From CAYOUV01 sp964407265 (lineage in GTDB: Bacteria; Chloroflexota; Anaerolineae; Anaerolineales; Villigracilaceae), in assembly GCA_964407265.1 (NCBI GenBank), contig CAYOUV010000004.1:1-64000 (forward strand): a stretch of DNA of 64,000 bases, given 5' to 3'. Positions 49,023 to 57,713 of this stretch are shown here, piece by piece. Under the pieces are notes generated by a model. The model saw only the letters and a list, made by a program, of their open reading frames with translations. It made no database searches and had not been told where the DNA came from. Position 1 is the first letter of the stretch, and each line of letters begins with the position of its first letter. The position numbers and the translations under genes were made by a program.

Positions 49023-49583
49023 ATGCAAAAAGAGATTATTATCGCCGGTTTTGGGGGACAGGGAGTCCTGTTTGCCGGTCAGGTGCTGGCTTACGCTGCC
49101 ATGGATACCGGCCATGAAGTCACCTGGATCCCGTCCTATGGACCGGAAATGCGCGGCGGCACAGCCAACTGTACGGTTGTCATTGCAGACGATGAGATCG
49201 GATCGCCACTGGTCAAGAATCCGCCGGCTGCCATCGTGTTGAACCTGCCATCCTTCGATAAATACGAACCACTGATGCAACCTGGTGGTGTATTGGTGGT
49301 CAATAAATCCATGGTCGACCGTCCCGCTCAGCGCGACGATATTACGATCATCTTTGTGCCCGGCAATGAAATCGCTGAAGAGACCGGCGACCGGCGCCTG
49401 CTCAACATGGTCATGACCGGAGCGCTCCTGGCGCGTCTGCCCGAATTGAGCCTGGACGACGTCAAGGCTGCGCTCAAAGCCCACCTGCCGGAACGCCACC
49501 AAAGGCTACTAACAAACAACTATCAAGCGCTCGACAAAGGCTTTGCCCAAGCCAAAGAGCAGCTGGAAAAAGTAACCGCCTAG
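49023..49583 (+). CDS. korC: 2-oxoacid:ferredoxin oxidoreductase gamma subunit
   Basis: This 186-residue protein has the gamma signature IIIAGFGGQGVLFAGQVLAYAAM and WIPSYGPEMRGGTANCTVVIADDEIGSP. It completes the four-subunit enzyme that makes acyl-CoA and reduced ferredoxin from a 2-oxoacid. It begins 11 bp after korB. The operon ends with a hairpin terminator. Confidence 0.95.
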   Translation: MQKEIIIAGFGGQGVLFAGQVLAYAAMDTGHEVTWIPSYGPEMRGGTANCTVVIADDEIGSPLVKNPPAAIVLNLPSFDKYEPLMQPGGVLVVNKSMVDRPAQRDDITIIFVPGNEIAEETGDRRLLNMVMTGALLARLPELSLDDVKAALKAHLPERHQRLLTNNYQALDKGFAQAKEQLEKVTA

Positions 49584-49604
49584 CCGCAGTAAATAGCAAT
49601 CCCT

Positions 49605-49635
49605 GCCCCGCCGGATGAATAATGGCGGGGCTTTT
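49605..49635 (+). terminator. Terminator of korDABC
   Basis: The stem GCCCCGCC / GGCGGGGC with an 11-base loop is followed by TTTTGAT, 21 bp after the korC stop. Confidence 0.85.
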
Positions 49636-49740
49636 GATACCTGTCATCCCCAAATTCGAATCCGACATATGTACGTAATCTTGATAGTGAAAGAGAGCCG
49701 CGCATGCTATACTCTTGCAAACAATTTACGGTAGTAACCT

Positions 49741-50628
49741 TTGACAGAACAGATCCTTTCCCTGGCTGAAATCAATCTCGACGACCTGGTCAATTCCTTC
49801 GGCTGGCAATCCAGCCCCAGGTTGGCCGGTTCCTTGCGGCGCGTCTTCCACCGGGCTGCGCTGAAGTTTGCCCGTCAGATGATCGCCTTCGACAGCCTGG
49901 TCGATACCCACAATCTGACAGAGGGTTCGCGCCGCACCCTCCCGAGATACGTGCGGGATGTACGCATCTTTGGGAAAGAGAACCTCCCGGATTCTGGCCC
50001 AATTCTGATCCTGTCCAACCACCCCGGCATGACTGATACCCTGTGCCTGTTCGCGGCACTTCGACGCCCAAACCTGCGTATCATTGCCCTCAACCGGCCT
50101 TTTCTCCAATCCCTGCCGCATACCAGCCGACATCTCTTCTACGTCAGCGAGGACTCGAGTGATCGCCTGCGGGCAGTCAGGCAGGCAGCCTCCCATTTGC
50201 GGGATGGTGGCGCGCTGCTGACATTCCCGGCCGGCCGCATCGAACCCGACCCGGATGTGTACGATGGCGCGCTAGAAGCTTTGGATTCCTGGACCGATTC
50301 AGCCGGAGTCTTCCTGCGTTTCGCCCCACAGACCCAGATCGTCGCAACCCTGGTACGCGGAGTATTGTGGGACAAAGCCGTCTGCCATCCGTTGACGCGG
50401 CTCAAACGCTTGCCCGAAGAACGCGAGAAACTCGGTGCAGCTTTCCAATTGCTGATGCAAATTCTTTTCAATACCTGCCCGGTGACGGTGCGCATACAAT
50501 TTGCCGAACCACTGGGCCTCGAGGAAATTGGATCAACAGACATGCGCGCCATCCATGCAACAGTGCTGGAACGCATGCGTGGGCTGGTCTTGAACCCGCC
50601 CAGGGATGAGGGAGAATCCGCTCTGTGA
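49741..50628 (+). CDS. PlsC-like 1-acylglycerol-3-phosphate acyltransferase
   Basis: The 295-residue protein has the acyltransferase block LSNHPGMTDTL (N-H-x4-D) near residue 91 and the third block FPAGRIEPDPDVYDGAL near 160. No strong membrane helix is seen. The start is the TTG at 49741, with a weak ribosome site; other in-frame ATGs lie too far inside. It would acylate a lipid precursor. It overlaps the next gene by four bases, so lipid synthesis and flipping may be linked. Confidence 0.85.
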   Translation: MTEQILSLAEINLDDLVNSFGWQSSPRLAGSLRRVFHRAALKFARQMIAFDSLVDTHNLTEGSRRTLPRYVRDVRIFGKENLPDSGPILILSNHPGMTDTLCLFAALRRPNLRIIALNRPFLQSLPHTSRHLFYVSEDSSDRLRAVRQAASHLRDGGALLTFPAGRIEPDPDVYDGALEALDSWTDSAGVFLRFAPQTQIVATLVRGVLWDKAVCHPLTRLKRLPEEREKLGAAFQLLMQILFNTCPVTVRIQFAEPLGLEEIGSTDMRAIHATVLERMRGLVLNPPRDEGESAL

Positions 50629-51623
50629 AACCCAAACTCCGAACCTGGTTGACGCGCGCCTTTTGGCTGGGGTTATTGGGTGGGCTGCTTTACTGGGCAT
50701 TACGTTTTGCACCCCTGAATGAAATATGGGCTTCCCTGCGCCGGCTGCAGTTGTGGCAAATCGGCTTGCTGCTGGTGCTGAACCTCGGTGTGATCGCATG
50801 CATGACCATGCGCTGGTGGATCATCGTCCGCGCGGGAAAAGCAAGCCTGCCCTTCATACCCCTGATGGGCTACCGCTTGTCGGTCTTTGCCTTGAGCTAC
50901 TTCACACCCGGCCCACAGGTGGGCGGAGAGCCTCTCCAAGTAGTGTACCTGCAGCGCAATCATGGGCTGACTTACGCGCGTGCAACAGCCGCCGTCATCA
51001 TGGACAAACTGCTGGAATTTTTAGGCAATATCCTGTTCCTGGCGCTTGGGCTGATCGCCATTTTCCGGCTTGGATGGCTCTCCTCGAGCGGCTTGCAGCT
51101 TACGGGTAGCTTGATCCCATTGGCAGCGATCCTGCTCTGGCCGCCAACCCATATTGCTCTGCTGTACAACGAGCGTTACCCACTTTCTGGTCTGGCGCGT
51201 GCCGTGAAATCCCACTTGCCGGCTGTCCCGTGGATTCACACCCCGGCACGTCTGCTGATCGTCGCCGAGCGCATGGCAGGGACGTTCACACGGCGTCATA
51301 TCGGAGCATTGCTCGCCTCGCTGGGCGTATCTCTGCTGGCCTGGGCTGGGATGGTAACCGAATACTGGTTGATGGCCAGTTTCACCGGCATCTCCATCAG
51401 CCCCTGGCAGTCTGTGGCCGGTTTAACCAGCATGCAAATTGCGTTCATGGCCCCACTGCCTGCCGGGCTGGGCGTGGTCGAAGCCAGCCAGGTTTTTGCT
51501 CTGACCGCCATGGGATTTTCAACCGCTGCCGGGCTGACGATGAGCCTGCTGATGCGCGGACGAGACATCCTGTTCGGCGGAGTCGGCTTGTTGCTGGCAA
51601 GCAACGGGATTAGTGTAAAATGA
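50625..51623 (+). CDS. UPF0104/LPG-synthase-TM-like membrane protein (AglD-type)
   Basis: The 332-residue protein with about eight helices starts at GTG overlapping the acyltransferase stop. It carries YFTPGPQVGGEPLQVVYLQRNHGLTYARATAAVIMDKLLEFLG and PAGLGVVEASQVFALTAMGF, marks of the flippase-like domain found in MprF and AglD. A role in moving lipids or lipid-linked sugars across the membrane is known for relatives. Coupled to the acyltransferase. Confidence 0.88.
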   Translation: MKPKLRTWLTRAFWLGLLGGLLYWALRFAPLNEIWASLRRLQLWQIGLLLVLNLGVIACMTMRWWIIVRAGKASLPFIPLMGYRLSVFALSYFTPGPQVGGEPLQVVYLQRNHGLTYARATAAVIMDKLLEFLGNILFLALGLIAIFRLGWLSSSGLQLTGSLIPLAAILLWPPTHIALLYNERYPLSGLARAVKSHLPAVPWIHTPARLLIVAERMAGTFTRRHIGALLASLGVSLLAWAGMVTEYWLMASFTGISISPWQSVAGLTSMQIAFMAPLPAGLGVVEASQVFALTAMGFSTAAGLTMSLLMRGRDILFGGVGLLLASNGISVK

Positions 51624-51674
51624 TAACAATCAATTTCACCCACTTTATTCGTAATACAAATAAGGAGAGATAAA

Positions 51675-52055
51675 ATGAAACAACTTACCGGTAAACACTA
51701 TGGGATTATCATCGCAGTGCTCGTCACGGCTGTCCTGCACCTTCTGGCAGCCTTCGATAAAATCCTCTTTCCAGGAGGCGCGGACCCCCTGTTCCTGCTG
51801 AACGGGCTGGGATATCTGGGCTTGTTGGGCGCCTACTTCCTGCCCATCCCGTTTTTCCAGCAAAAGCATAAACTGGTTTGGTGGACGCTGTTCGTTTATG
51901 CCATCCTGACTATCGTCGCCTGGATTTTTATCTGGGTCATCCAATACGTGCTGATCGGGGGCGAGCCATTCTTCGGCCATGATTCGATTTACGGTGTGCC
52001 GGCCAAGATCGCCGAGCTCTTCCTGCTGTATTTCCTTTGGAAGGATAAACCCTGA
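51675..52055 (+). CDS. Small four-helix membrane protein
   Basis: The 126-residue hypothetical has four membrane helices (about 9-28, 43-60, 65-85, 105-122) and short loops. AAGGAGAG precedes the ATG. No domain is recognised. It lies 25 bp before the dehydrogenase gene, so it could be the first gene of the pterin-like operon or just adjacent. Confidence 0.7.
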   Translation: MKQLTGKHYGIIIAVLVTAVLHLLAAFDKILFPGGADPLFLLNGLGYLGLLGAYFLPIPFFQQKHKLVWWTLFVYAILTIVAWIFIWVIQYVLIGGEPFFGHDSIYGVPAKIAELFLLYFLWKDKP

Positions 52056-52080
52056 TCTTTGCATGATCGGGGGATACGCG

Positions 52081-53100
52081 ATGAAAACTTGTAAAAAACT
52101 GTACTTTACTGCGCCGGAGCAGGTCGAGGTCCAAGAAGAAAAACTCCCCGACCTCGCTCCGGGGCAAGTCCTGGTCGAAACGGAGCTGTCGGCCATCAGC
52201 CCCGGGACCGAGATGCTGGTCTACCGCGGTGAATTTCCACGCGATCAGCCCGTGGACTCCTGCCTTCCCGGTTTAGAGGGTGACTTTCATTACCCATTGG
52301 CGTACGGTTACGCTTGCGTGGGCCAGGTCATCGAACTCGGGCCAGGCGTAGACCCCGGCTGGCTCGACCGCCTCGTCTTTTCCTTTCAGCCCCACGCGAC
52401 TCACTTCGTCACATCTCCCGAAGCGCTTCACCCGGTTCCTGAAAGTCTTTCTGCTGGGACGGCCGTTTTCCTCCCCAACATGGAAACGGCTGTCAACCTG
52501 GTGCAGGACGCGGCTCCCCTTCTGGGCGAACGCGTTCTGGTGCTGGGACAGGGCATCGTCGGCCTGTTGACCAGCGCCCTGCTGGCGGAGTTCCCACTCG
52601 AGGTGCTGGTCAGCTGCGACCACTATGCGCAGCGCAGGAAAGCCTCCGCATCCCTCGGCTTGACCGCCAGCCTCGATCCGGCGAGTGCGGATTATTTTGA
52701 ACAGGCTCGCGCGCTGCTCAAACCCGGTGCGGACCTGACGCTGGAGCTCTCCGGCTCGCCTTCTGCGCTGGATCATGCCATCCAATTAACAGCCTTCAGC
52801 GGACGAATTGTGATCGGTTCGTGGTACGGCGAAAAAGTCGCTTCGCTCGACCTGGGCGGACGCTTCCACCGCTCGCGTATCAAACTGGTCTCCTCGCAAG
52901 TCAGCAGCATTGCGCCCGATCTATCCGGCCGCTGGGACAAAGCCCGCCGCTTCGCAGTCGCCTGGGGAGCGCTGCCCAGCCTGCAGCCCGAAAAATGGAT
53001 CACGCACCGCTTTCCGCTCGAACAGGCGGCCGAGGCCTACCGCCTGTTAGACCAACGCCCTGGGGAAGCCATCCAGGTCGTTTTCGATTACCGCCCATGA
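52081..53100 (+). CDS. BchC-like medium-chain dehydrogenase lacking canonical zinc ligands
   Basis: The start at 52081 has GGGGG seven bases upstream. The 339-residue protein has the MDR fold: catalytic domain with LVETELSAISPGTEMLVYRGEF and YGYACVGQVIELGPGV, Rossmann motif VLGQGIVGLLTSALLAEFP, and C-terminal strand domain. The usual catalytic-zinc Cys before GTD is a Ser here, and the GHE His is replaced by Tyr-Ala. So it probably reduces or oxidises a ketone or alcohol without catalytic zinc. It overlaps the ComB-like gene by ATGA. Confidence 0.85.
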   Translation: MKTCKKLYFTAPEQVEVQEEKLPDLAPGQVLVETELSAISPGTEMLVYRGEFPRDQPVDSCLPGLEGDFHYPLAYGYACVGQVIELGPGVDPGWLDRLVFSFQPHATHFVTSPEALHPVPESLSAGTAVFLPNMETAVNLVQDAAPLLGERVLVLGQGIVGLLTSALLAEFPLEVLVSCDHYAQRRKASASLGLTASLDPASADYFEQARALLKPGADLTLELSGSPSALDHAIQLTAFSGRIVIGSWYGEKVASLDLGGRFHRSRIKLVSSQVSSIAPDLSGRWDKARRFAVAWGALPSLQPEKWITHRFPLEQAAEAYRLLDQRPGEAIQVVFDYRP

Positions 53101-53783
53101 AATTTCATTTCGCCACGCTCGAGGATTGCCGGGATGCTGCCGGGGTGGTGATCGCGGTCGATGTCCTGCGCGCCTTCTCCACCGCCGCTTATGCTTTTTC
53201 GCTGGGTGCGGAAAGGATCATCCCGGTCAGCGATCCGCAGGCAGCCCTGCAACTCAAAGATAGCCTCCCCGGCGCACTGGTCATCGGCGAAATGGGCGGC
53301 CTACCTTATCCGGGCTTCGACTTTGGCAACTCTCCCGCGCAGCTGCTCGCAGCGGATTTGCAAGGCCGCACCCTGGTGCAGCGCACCGGAGCGGGGACGC
53401 AGGGCCTGGTGCACAGTGCCAGCGCGGAACTGCTGCTGGCTGCCAGTTTCGTGGTCGCCGCTGCGACGGTTCGGTATGTAGCGAGTCTCTCCCCGGCAGC
53501 TGTGACCTTCGTCATCACCGGCTGGCACGGACCGGACACCGGCGACGAGGATCAAGCCTGTGCGGATTACCTGCAAGCGCGCTTCAACGGGCAACACCCC
53601 GATCCGCAGCCATTTCTCGCGCGCGTTATCGCTTCCAAGGATGCCCAGGTCCACCTCGACCCACAGCAGCCCGCTTTCCCTGCCTCCGACCTGGACTACT
53701 GCACTCGCCTGGACGCCTTCGACTTCTGCATGCCGGTCACTCGCGAGCACGGCCAACTTGTCATGCGTGCAGCTCGAGGCTGA
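53097..53783 (+). CDS. ComB-like 2-phosphosulfolactate phosphatase family protein
   Basis: The ATG at 53097 overlaps the upstream stop. The 228-residue protein has the family blocks VVIAVDVLRAFSTAAYAFSLGAERIIPV, GALVIGEMGGLPYPGFDFGNSP, QRTGAGTQGLVHS and GDEDQACADYL. ComB removes phosphate from 2-phosphosulfolactate in coenzyme M synthesis. There are no other coenzyme M genes nearby, so here it may act on another phosphorylated intermediate of the operon, for example a pterin triphosphate derivative. That role is inference. Confidence 0.85.
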   Translation: MKFHFATLEDCRDAAGVVIAVDVLRAFSTAAYAFSLGAERIIPVSDPQAALQLKDSLPGALVIGEMGGLPYPGFDFGNSPAQLLAADLQGRTLVQRTGAGTQGLVHSASAELLLAASFVVAAATVRYVASLSPAAVTFVITGWHGPDTGDEDQACADYLQARFNGQHPDPQPFLARVIASKDAQVHLDPQQPAFPASDLDYCTRLDAFDFCMPVTREHGQLVMRAARG

Positions 53784-53822
53784 AATTTTTACCCGATTTC
53801 CTGTAAGGGACAAGGAGGCATC

Positions 53823-54200
53823 ATGTACACGCTTGCAGTCCGGCGCAATTTCATTGCCCGCCACTTCCTGATCGGCGGGGACTGGGGTCCGGAAAATTAT
53901 CCCAACTCGCATCATTATCTGCTCGAACTGCAGCTCTCCGGCAGGGAACTCGACCAGCACGGCTATCTGGTCGATATTATGGAAGTCGAGAAGAACCTGG
54001 ACGAGATCATCGATCACTATAAAGAGCAGATGCTCAACGAATTGCCCGAATTCGCCGGGCTGAACCCCTCCATCGAACATTTTGCCCGTATCCTGGCTAC
54101 TGCGCTCAACGAGCGCCTCCGGGCACTAAGGCTGGCCGGGTTGAAAGTCGTCTTGTGGGAAAACGATTCGGCCTGGACCAGCTACGAAATCCAAAGATAA
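53823..54200 (+). CDS. 6-pyruvoyl-tetrahydropterin synthase-like protein with altered active site
   Basis: The 125-residue protein has the PTPS/QueD fold: IARHFLIGGDWGPENYPNSHHYLLEL, DQHGYLVDIMEVEKNLDEIIDHY and EFAGLNPSIEHFARILATAL. H14 and H30 are expected zinc ligands. Aligned with classical members, the catalytic Cys is E24 (as in PTPS-III proteins), and the first His of H-x-H appears as N28. Classical members make pyruvoyl- or carboxy-tetrahydropterin from dihydroneopterin triphosphate. No queC/queE/folE lies nearby, so it is not a queuosine cluster. Confidence 0.85.
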   Translation: MYTLAVRRNFIARHFLIGGDWGPENYPNSHHYLLELQLSGRELDQHGYLVDIMEVEKNLDEIIDHYKEQMLNELPEFAGLNPSIEHFARILATALNERLRALRLAGLKVVLWENDSAWTSYEIQR

Positions 54201-54221
54201 GCCGGACACAATGTAAATCTC

Positions 54222-55280
54222 GTGAATATCGGTTTAGTCATCTACGGCTCTCTCAATTACACCTCCGGTGGCTATTTCTACGACCGCCGGTTGGTCGAGT
54301 ACCTGCGCGCCCAGGGCGACGAGGTTCGGATCATCGCGCTCCCCTGGCGAGACTACTTCAAACACCTGACCGACAACCTGAGCTTCCGTCTGCCGCCCGG
54401 CCTGGACCTGGTCATCCAGGACGAACTCAACCACCCGTCCCTGCTGAGGGCCAATCGCCGTCCCCACCCCTACCCGTTGATCAGCCTGGTGCATCACCTG
54501 CGCTCGTCGGAGCAACGCCCAGCCTGGCAGAACGCTTTCTACCGCTTAATCGAACGTCGCTATCTGCGTTCCGTGGATGGCCTCATTCTCAATTCGAAGA
54601 CCACCCGCGATGCTGTCCAGAAATTAGCGGGGGACAGCAAACCGCAGATTGTCGCCTACCCACCGACCGACCGCTTCGGATCGTCCCTGTCCGCAAACGA
54701 GGTTCGTCTACGCGCAGCCGCCAGCCTGCCCCTGCAGATACTCTTCCTGGGTAACCTGATCCCGCGCAAGGGATTACATACCCTGCTGGCAGCGCTCAGC
54801 CTGCATCCATCCGCCTTCCATCTGGATATCGTCGGTTCGCTGGAAGCTGACCCCGCCTACGCCCGTGCCATACAAGACCAAGCCGTCGCTTCCGGTCCGG
54901 AGTCCAGGGTACGCTTCCATGGTCCGCTGGATGATAACTCATTGGCGGAAAAATTCAGATCTGCGCAGGTGTTGGTCGTCCCATCATCGTACGAGGGCTT
55001 TGGCATTGTCTACCTGGAAGGGATGGGCTTCGGTCTGCCCGCGATTGGCACCACTGCCGGAGCCGCTTGCGAGATCATTACCGACGGCCAGACCGGCTAT
55101 CTCGTCCCGCCAGAAGATCCTGCCGTCCTGGCTGCGCGTCTGCTGACTCTGGCCAGGAACCGGGACTTGCTGACCCAAATGTCGCTGAACGCTCTGGCTC
55201 GCTATCGACGGCAACCCGCCTGGGATCAAACGGCTTACAGCATTCGCCAATTTCTCCTAAAATTCACATCCCGAGCATAA
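54222..55280 (+). CDS. GT4-family glycosyltransferase
   Basis: GTG start at 54222. The 352-residue retaining GT-B enzyme has the C-terminal EGFGIVYLEGMGFGLPAIGTTAGAACEIITDGQTGYLV, with the E-x7-E pair, and LGNLIPRKGLHTLLAAL as the nucleotide-sugar domain start. It is soluble. Nested in a pterin-type operon, its acceptor may be the pterin side chain, in analogy to cyanobacterial pterin glucosyltransferases; this is inferred. It starts 21 bp after the PTPS gene and ends 4 bp before the methyltransferase. Confidence 0.9.
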   Translation: MNIGLVIYGSLNYTSGGYFYDRRLVEYLRAQGDEVRIIALPWRDYFKHLTDNLSFRLPPGLDLVIQDELNHPSLLRANRRPHPYPLISLVHHLRSSEQRPAWQNAFYRLIERRYLRSVDGLILNSKTTRDAVQKLAGDSKPQIVAYPPTDRFGSSLSANEVRLRAAASLPLQILFLGNLIPRKGLHTLLAALSLHPSAFHLDIVGSLEADPAYARAIQDQAVASGPESRVRFHGPLDDNSLAEKFRSAQVLVVPSSYEGFGIVYLEGMGFGLPAIGTTAGAACEIITDGQTGYLVPPEDPAVLAARLLTLARNRDLLTQMSLNALARYRRQPAWDQTAYSIRQFLLKFTSRA

Positions 55281-55284
55281 ATTC

Positions 55285-56169
55285 ATGGACTACTCTTTTC
55301 CCCGTTACCTGCTTGCCAAACAAAGCATCGATGATCGCGCACTAAACCGCACAGTCTACGAAGCCTTGCTTGCCAACCTGCCGCCCCAACCGCTGCGTGT
55401 GATCGAAGTAGGCGCCGGGATCGGGACCATGCTGGCGCGCCTGCTGCGCTGGGGATTGCTCGAAAAAGCCGACTACCTGGCCGTGGACGAGATGCAGGAA
55501 AATACAGACTTCGCGCTGGACTGGTTCCCTTCCTGGGCGGTGCAAACCGGTCTGCAGGTGGACCACCCGGGAGAAAACCAATTGCGCTTGTCCGATGCTA
55601 AGCGTGATGTGCGCCTTACCATCACGCAGGCGGATGTGTTCGATTTTATCCAGACGCATCCGCCCAAAGCCGATCTGCTGATCGCGCATGCATTTTTGGA
55701 CTTACTCCCCATGCCGGACAGCCTGTCGCTGCTGTTCTCACTGCTCAAACCCGGCGGATTGGCCTGGTTGACAGTCAACTTCGACGGCTTGACTAGCTTA
55801 GAACCATCCGTCGACCCGCAATTGGACGCCCAGATCGAGCAGCTCTACCACCAGACCATGGACGCCCGTCCGAGCGGCGGCGACAGCCGTGCGGGGCGGC
55901 ACCTGTTCGGGTACCTGGGTCAAGCCGGGGCTGAGATCCTGTCCGCCGGCTCATCAGACTGGGTGGTCTATCCAGTGGGTGAACAATACCCGCAAGACGA
56001 AACGTATTTCCTGCAGTTCATCCTGCACTTTTTCGAGAATTCGCTGAAAGGTCATCCCGATCTGGACCCGGCAGCCTTCGCCAACTGGCTGGCAGAACGG
56101 CGGAGGCAGGTCGAGCGTGGCAAGCTGGCCTATATCGCCCACCAGATGGATTTCCTGGTGCGGGTATGA
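55285..56169 (+). CDS. Class I SAM-dependent methyltransferase
   Basis: The 294-residue protein has motif I VIEVGAGIGTML near residues 38-49, an acidic post-I position (LAVDEMQE) and motif IV region PKADLLIAHAFLDLLPMPDSL. The C-terminal half carries no known domain. It is the last gene of the operon, separated by only 4 bp from the glycosyltransferase. The acceptor is unknown; glycosylated pterins in other phyla can be methylated, so the same small molecule is a fair guess. Confidence 0.88.
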   Translation: MDYSFPRYLLAKQSIDDRALNRTVYEALLANLPPQPLRVIEVGAGIGTMLARLLRWGLLEKADYLAVDEMQENTDFALDWFPSWAVQTGLQVDHPGENQLRLSDAKRDVRLTITQADVFDFIQTHPPKADLLIAHAFLDLLPMPDSLSLLFSLLKPGGLAWLTVNFDGLTSLEPSVDPQLDAQIEQLYHQTMDARPSGGDSRAGRHLFGYLGQAGAEILSAGSSDWVVYPVGEQYPQDETYFLQFILHFFENSLKGHPDLDPAAFANWLAERRRQVERGKLAYIAHQMDFLVRV

Positions 56170-56238
56170 TACCATTCGCCCAATTTGGCGTAGACTCAAG
56201 TACAGCTGTGTTATATTGTTTTAAAACGAGAGCCAGCC

Positions 56239-56847
56239 ATGATTTACACCTATGAAATTGAAGGTCTCAGCTTACAAACCGGGGACATCCTCTGCACCAT
56301 GAACGGCAAACCGGACATCTTGCCCGGCGAGTTTTGGCGACTGATCGGGCGGCTGGTACCGGGTGACGTGGATCACGTCGCAATCTACCTCGGCCCACGG
56401 GGGCGCTGCGTGGAATCCGGTTCGCGCGGGGTGATCACATTCGATGTACATAGCGAAATTTGGGATACGGAATTCATGGCGCGTAAGCGCGGACTGTTGT
56501 TTGACACCTTCTACGGGGCAGCTTATCCCCTGGACGGGCTGGAATTATCCGATGACGACGAGGCTCATATGCGCGCTGCCATCGCAACGTTTTGCCTGGA
56601 GCAGGTAGGAAAACCCTATAATCTAAACTTCCTGAATGCCGAAAGTGAAGAGGCTTATTATTGCAGCCAATTGGTTTACAAGGCTTACCAGCGCGTGGGC
56701 ATCGACCTGAACACCGGCCTGGCGATGGAACAGCTGCCCGGTACAAATGCCATCATCTATCCACAAGAGATCTGGAACGGCTGTCCGCACCAGCAGGTTT
56801 TCTTCCCTGACGAAACTGCACTTCGACCGGCGCTGCAACCCGGATAA
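56239..56847 (+). CDS. Permuted NlpC/P60 (YiiX-like) papain-fold protein
   Basis: The 202-residue protein has the permuted order: H46 in GDVDHVAIYLGPRG comes before C142 in EEAYYCSQLVYKAYQRVG. This is the YiiX/PPPDE-like clan of cysteine peptidases or acyltransferases acting on cell wall peptides or lipids. There is no signal peptide. It stands alone, with a terminator after it. Confidence 0.85.
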   Translation: MIYTYEIEGLSLQTGDILCTMNGKPDILPGEFWRLIGRLVPGDVDHVAIYLGPRGRCVESGSRGVITFDVHSEIWDTEFMARKRGLLFDTFYGAAYPLDGLELSDDDEAHMRAAIATFCLEQVGKPYNLNFLNAESEEAYYCSQLVYKAYQRVGIDLNTGLAMEQLPGTNAIIYPQEIWNGCPHQQVFFPDETALRPALQPG

Positions 56848-56862
56848 GTGAATTTCTGTAGC

Positions 56863-56900
56863 AAAAGAGCGCTGAAGGGACAATTTTCAGTACTCTTTTT
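56863..56900 (+). terminator. Terminator after the NlpC/P60-like gene
   Basis: An imperfect stem pairs AAAAGAG-C-GCTGA with TCAGT-A-CTCTTTT and ends in a run of T. It begins 16 bp after the stop codon. Confidence 0.7.
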
Positions 56901-56969
56901 GATTCCAATCATCGGGACTTGCCATGCTATAATCCAATCCGCTCATTATATGAACCGAGAATACACTTT

Positions 56970-57613
56970 ATGAACTTCCTGATCACCGGCGCAGCCGGCT
57001 TCCTCGGCTCGGCCTTAGCCGACCATCTGGCTCGTGAAGGACATCAAGTACGAGGCCTCGACGACCTGTCCACCGGCGACCCGCAATCGCTCTCGCCGGA
57101 TGTCCACTTCACGCGCGGGGATGTCAACGATCGTCCTAAGCTGTGGACGCTGCTGCAAGACGTGGATGTGGTTTACCACCTGGCAGCCCGGGTTTCTGTC
57201 CCCGAGTCGGTGCTCTACCCGCGCGAATACAACGCTGTCAACGTTGACGGAACGGTCAGCCTGATGGAAGCCATGCGCGACGTCGGCGTGCGGCGCGTGA
57301 TCCTGGCTTCCTCCGGAGCAGTCTACGGGGACCAGGGCGAGCAACCGCTCAATGAACAGGCAACCCCCAACCCGCGCTCGCCGTATGCGGTCTCCAAGTT
57401 GGCAGCGGAGTATTACGTCCGCACGATCGGGCAGTTGTGGGGCATCGAGACGGCTAACCTGCGCATCTTCAACGCATACGGGCCGGGACAGCATCTGCCC
57501 CCCTCGCACCCGCCGGTGGTACCCCATTTCCTGCGCCAGGCGCTGCGCGGCGGATCGCTGGTGCTGCATGGCGAAGGGAAGCAAACCCGCGATTATGTCT
57601 ATGTGGATGATGT
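56970..57613 (+). CDS. NAD-dependent epimerase/dehydratase, 3' end lost in assembly gap
   Basis: The ATG at 56970 begins MNFLITGAAGFLGSALADHL, with the GxxGxxG fold near 7-13. The active-site Y139-x3-K143 pair (SPYAVSK) and the Ser region ILASSGAVYG place it in the extended SDR family (UDP-glucose 4-epimerase-like). About 214 residues are present, so some 80-100 C-terminal residues are in the gap. It probably makes a nucleotide sugar for surface glycans. Confidence 0.9.
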
Positions 57614-57713
57614 NNNNNNNNNNNNNNNNNNNNNNNNNNNNNNNNNNNNNNNNNNNNNNNNNNNNNNNNNNNNNNNNNNNNNNNNNNNNNNNNNNNNNNN
57701 NNNNNNNNNNNNN
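57614..57713. other. Genuine assembly gap (100 N, true size unknown)
   Basis: The flanks do not overlap. Two different genes are cut: the epimerase lacks its C-terminal part and the DNA glycosylase lacks its start. By family lengths the missing DNA is at least about 350 bp, so 100 N is a placeholder. Confidence 0.9.

Noticed and set aside
53823..54200. Queuosine gene queD
   Set aside because: The catalytic Cys is missing and no queC, queE or folE is nearby, so the queD name is not justified.
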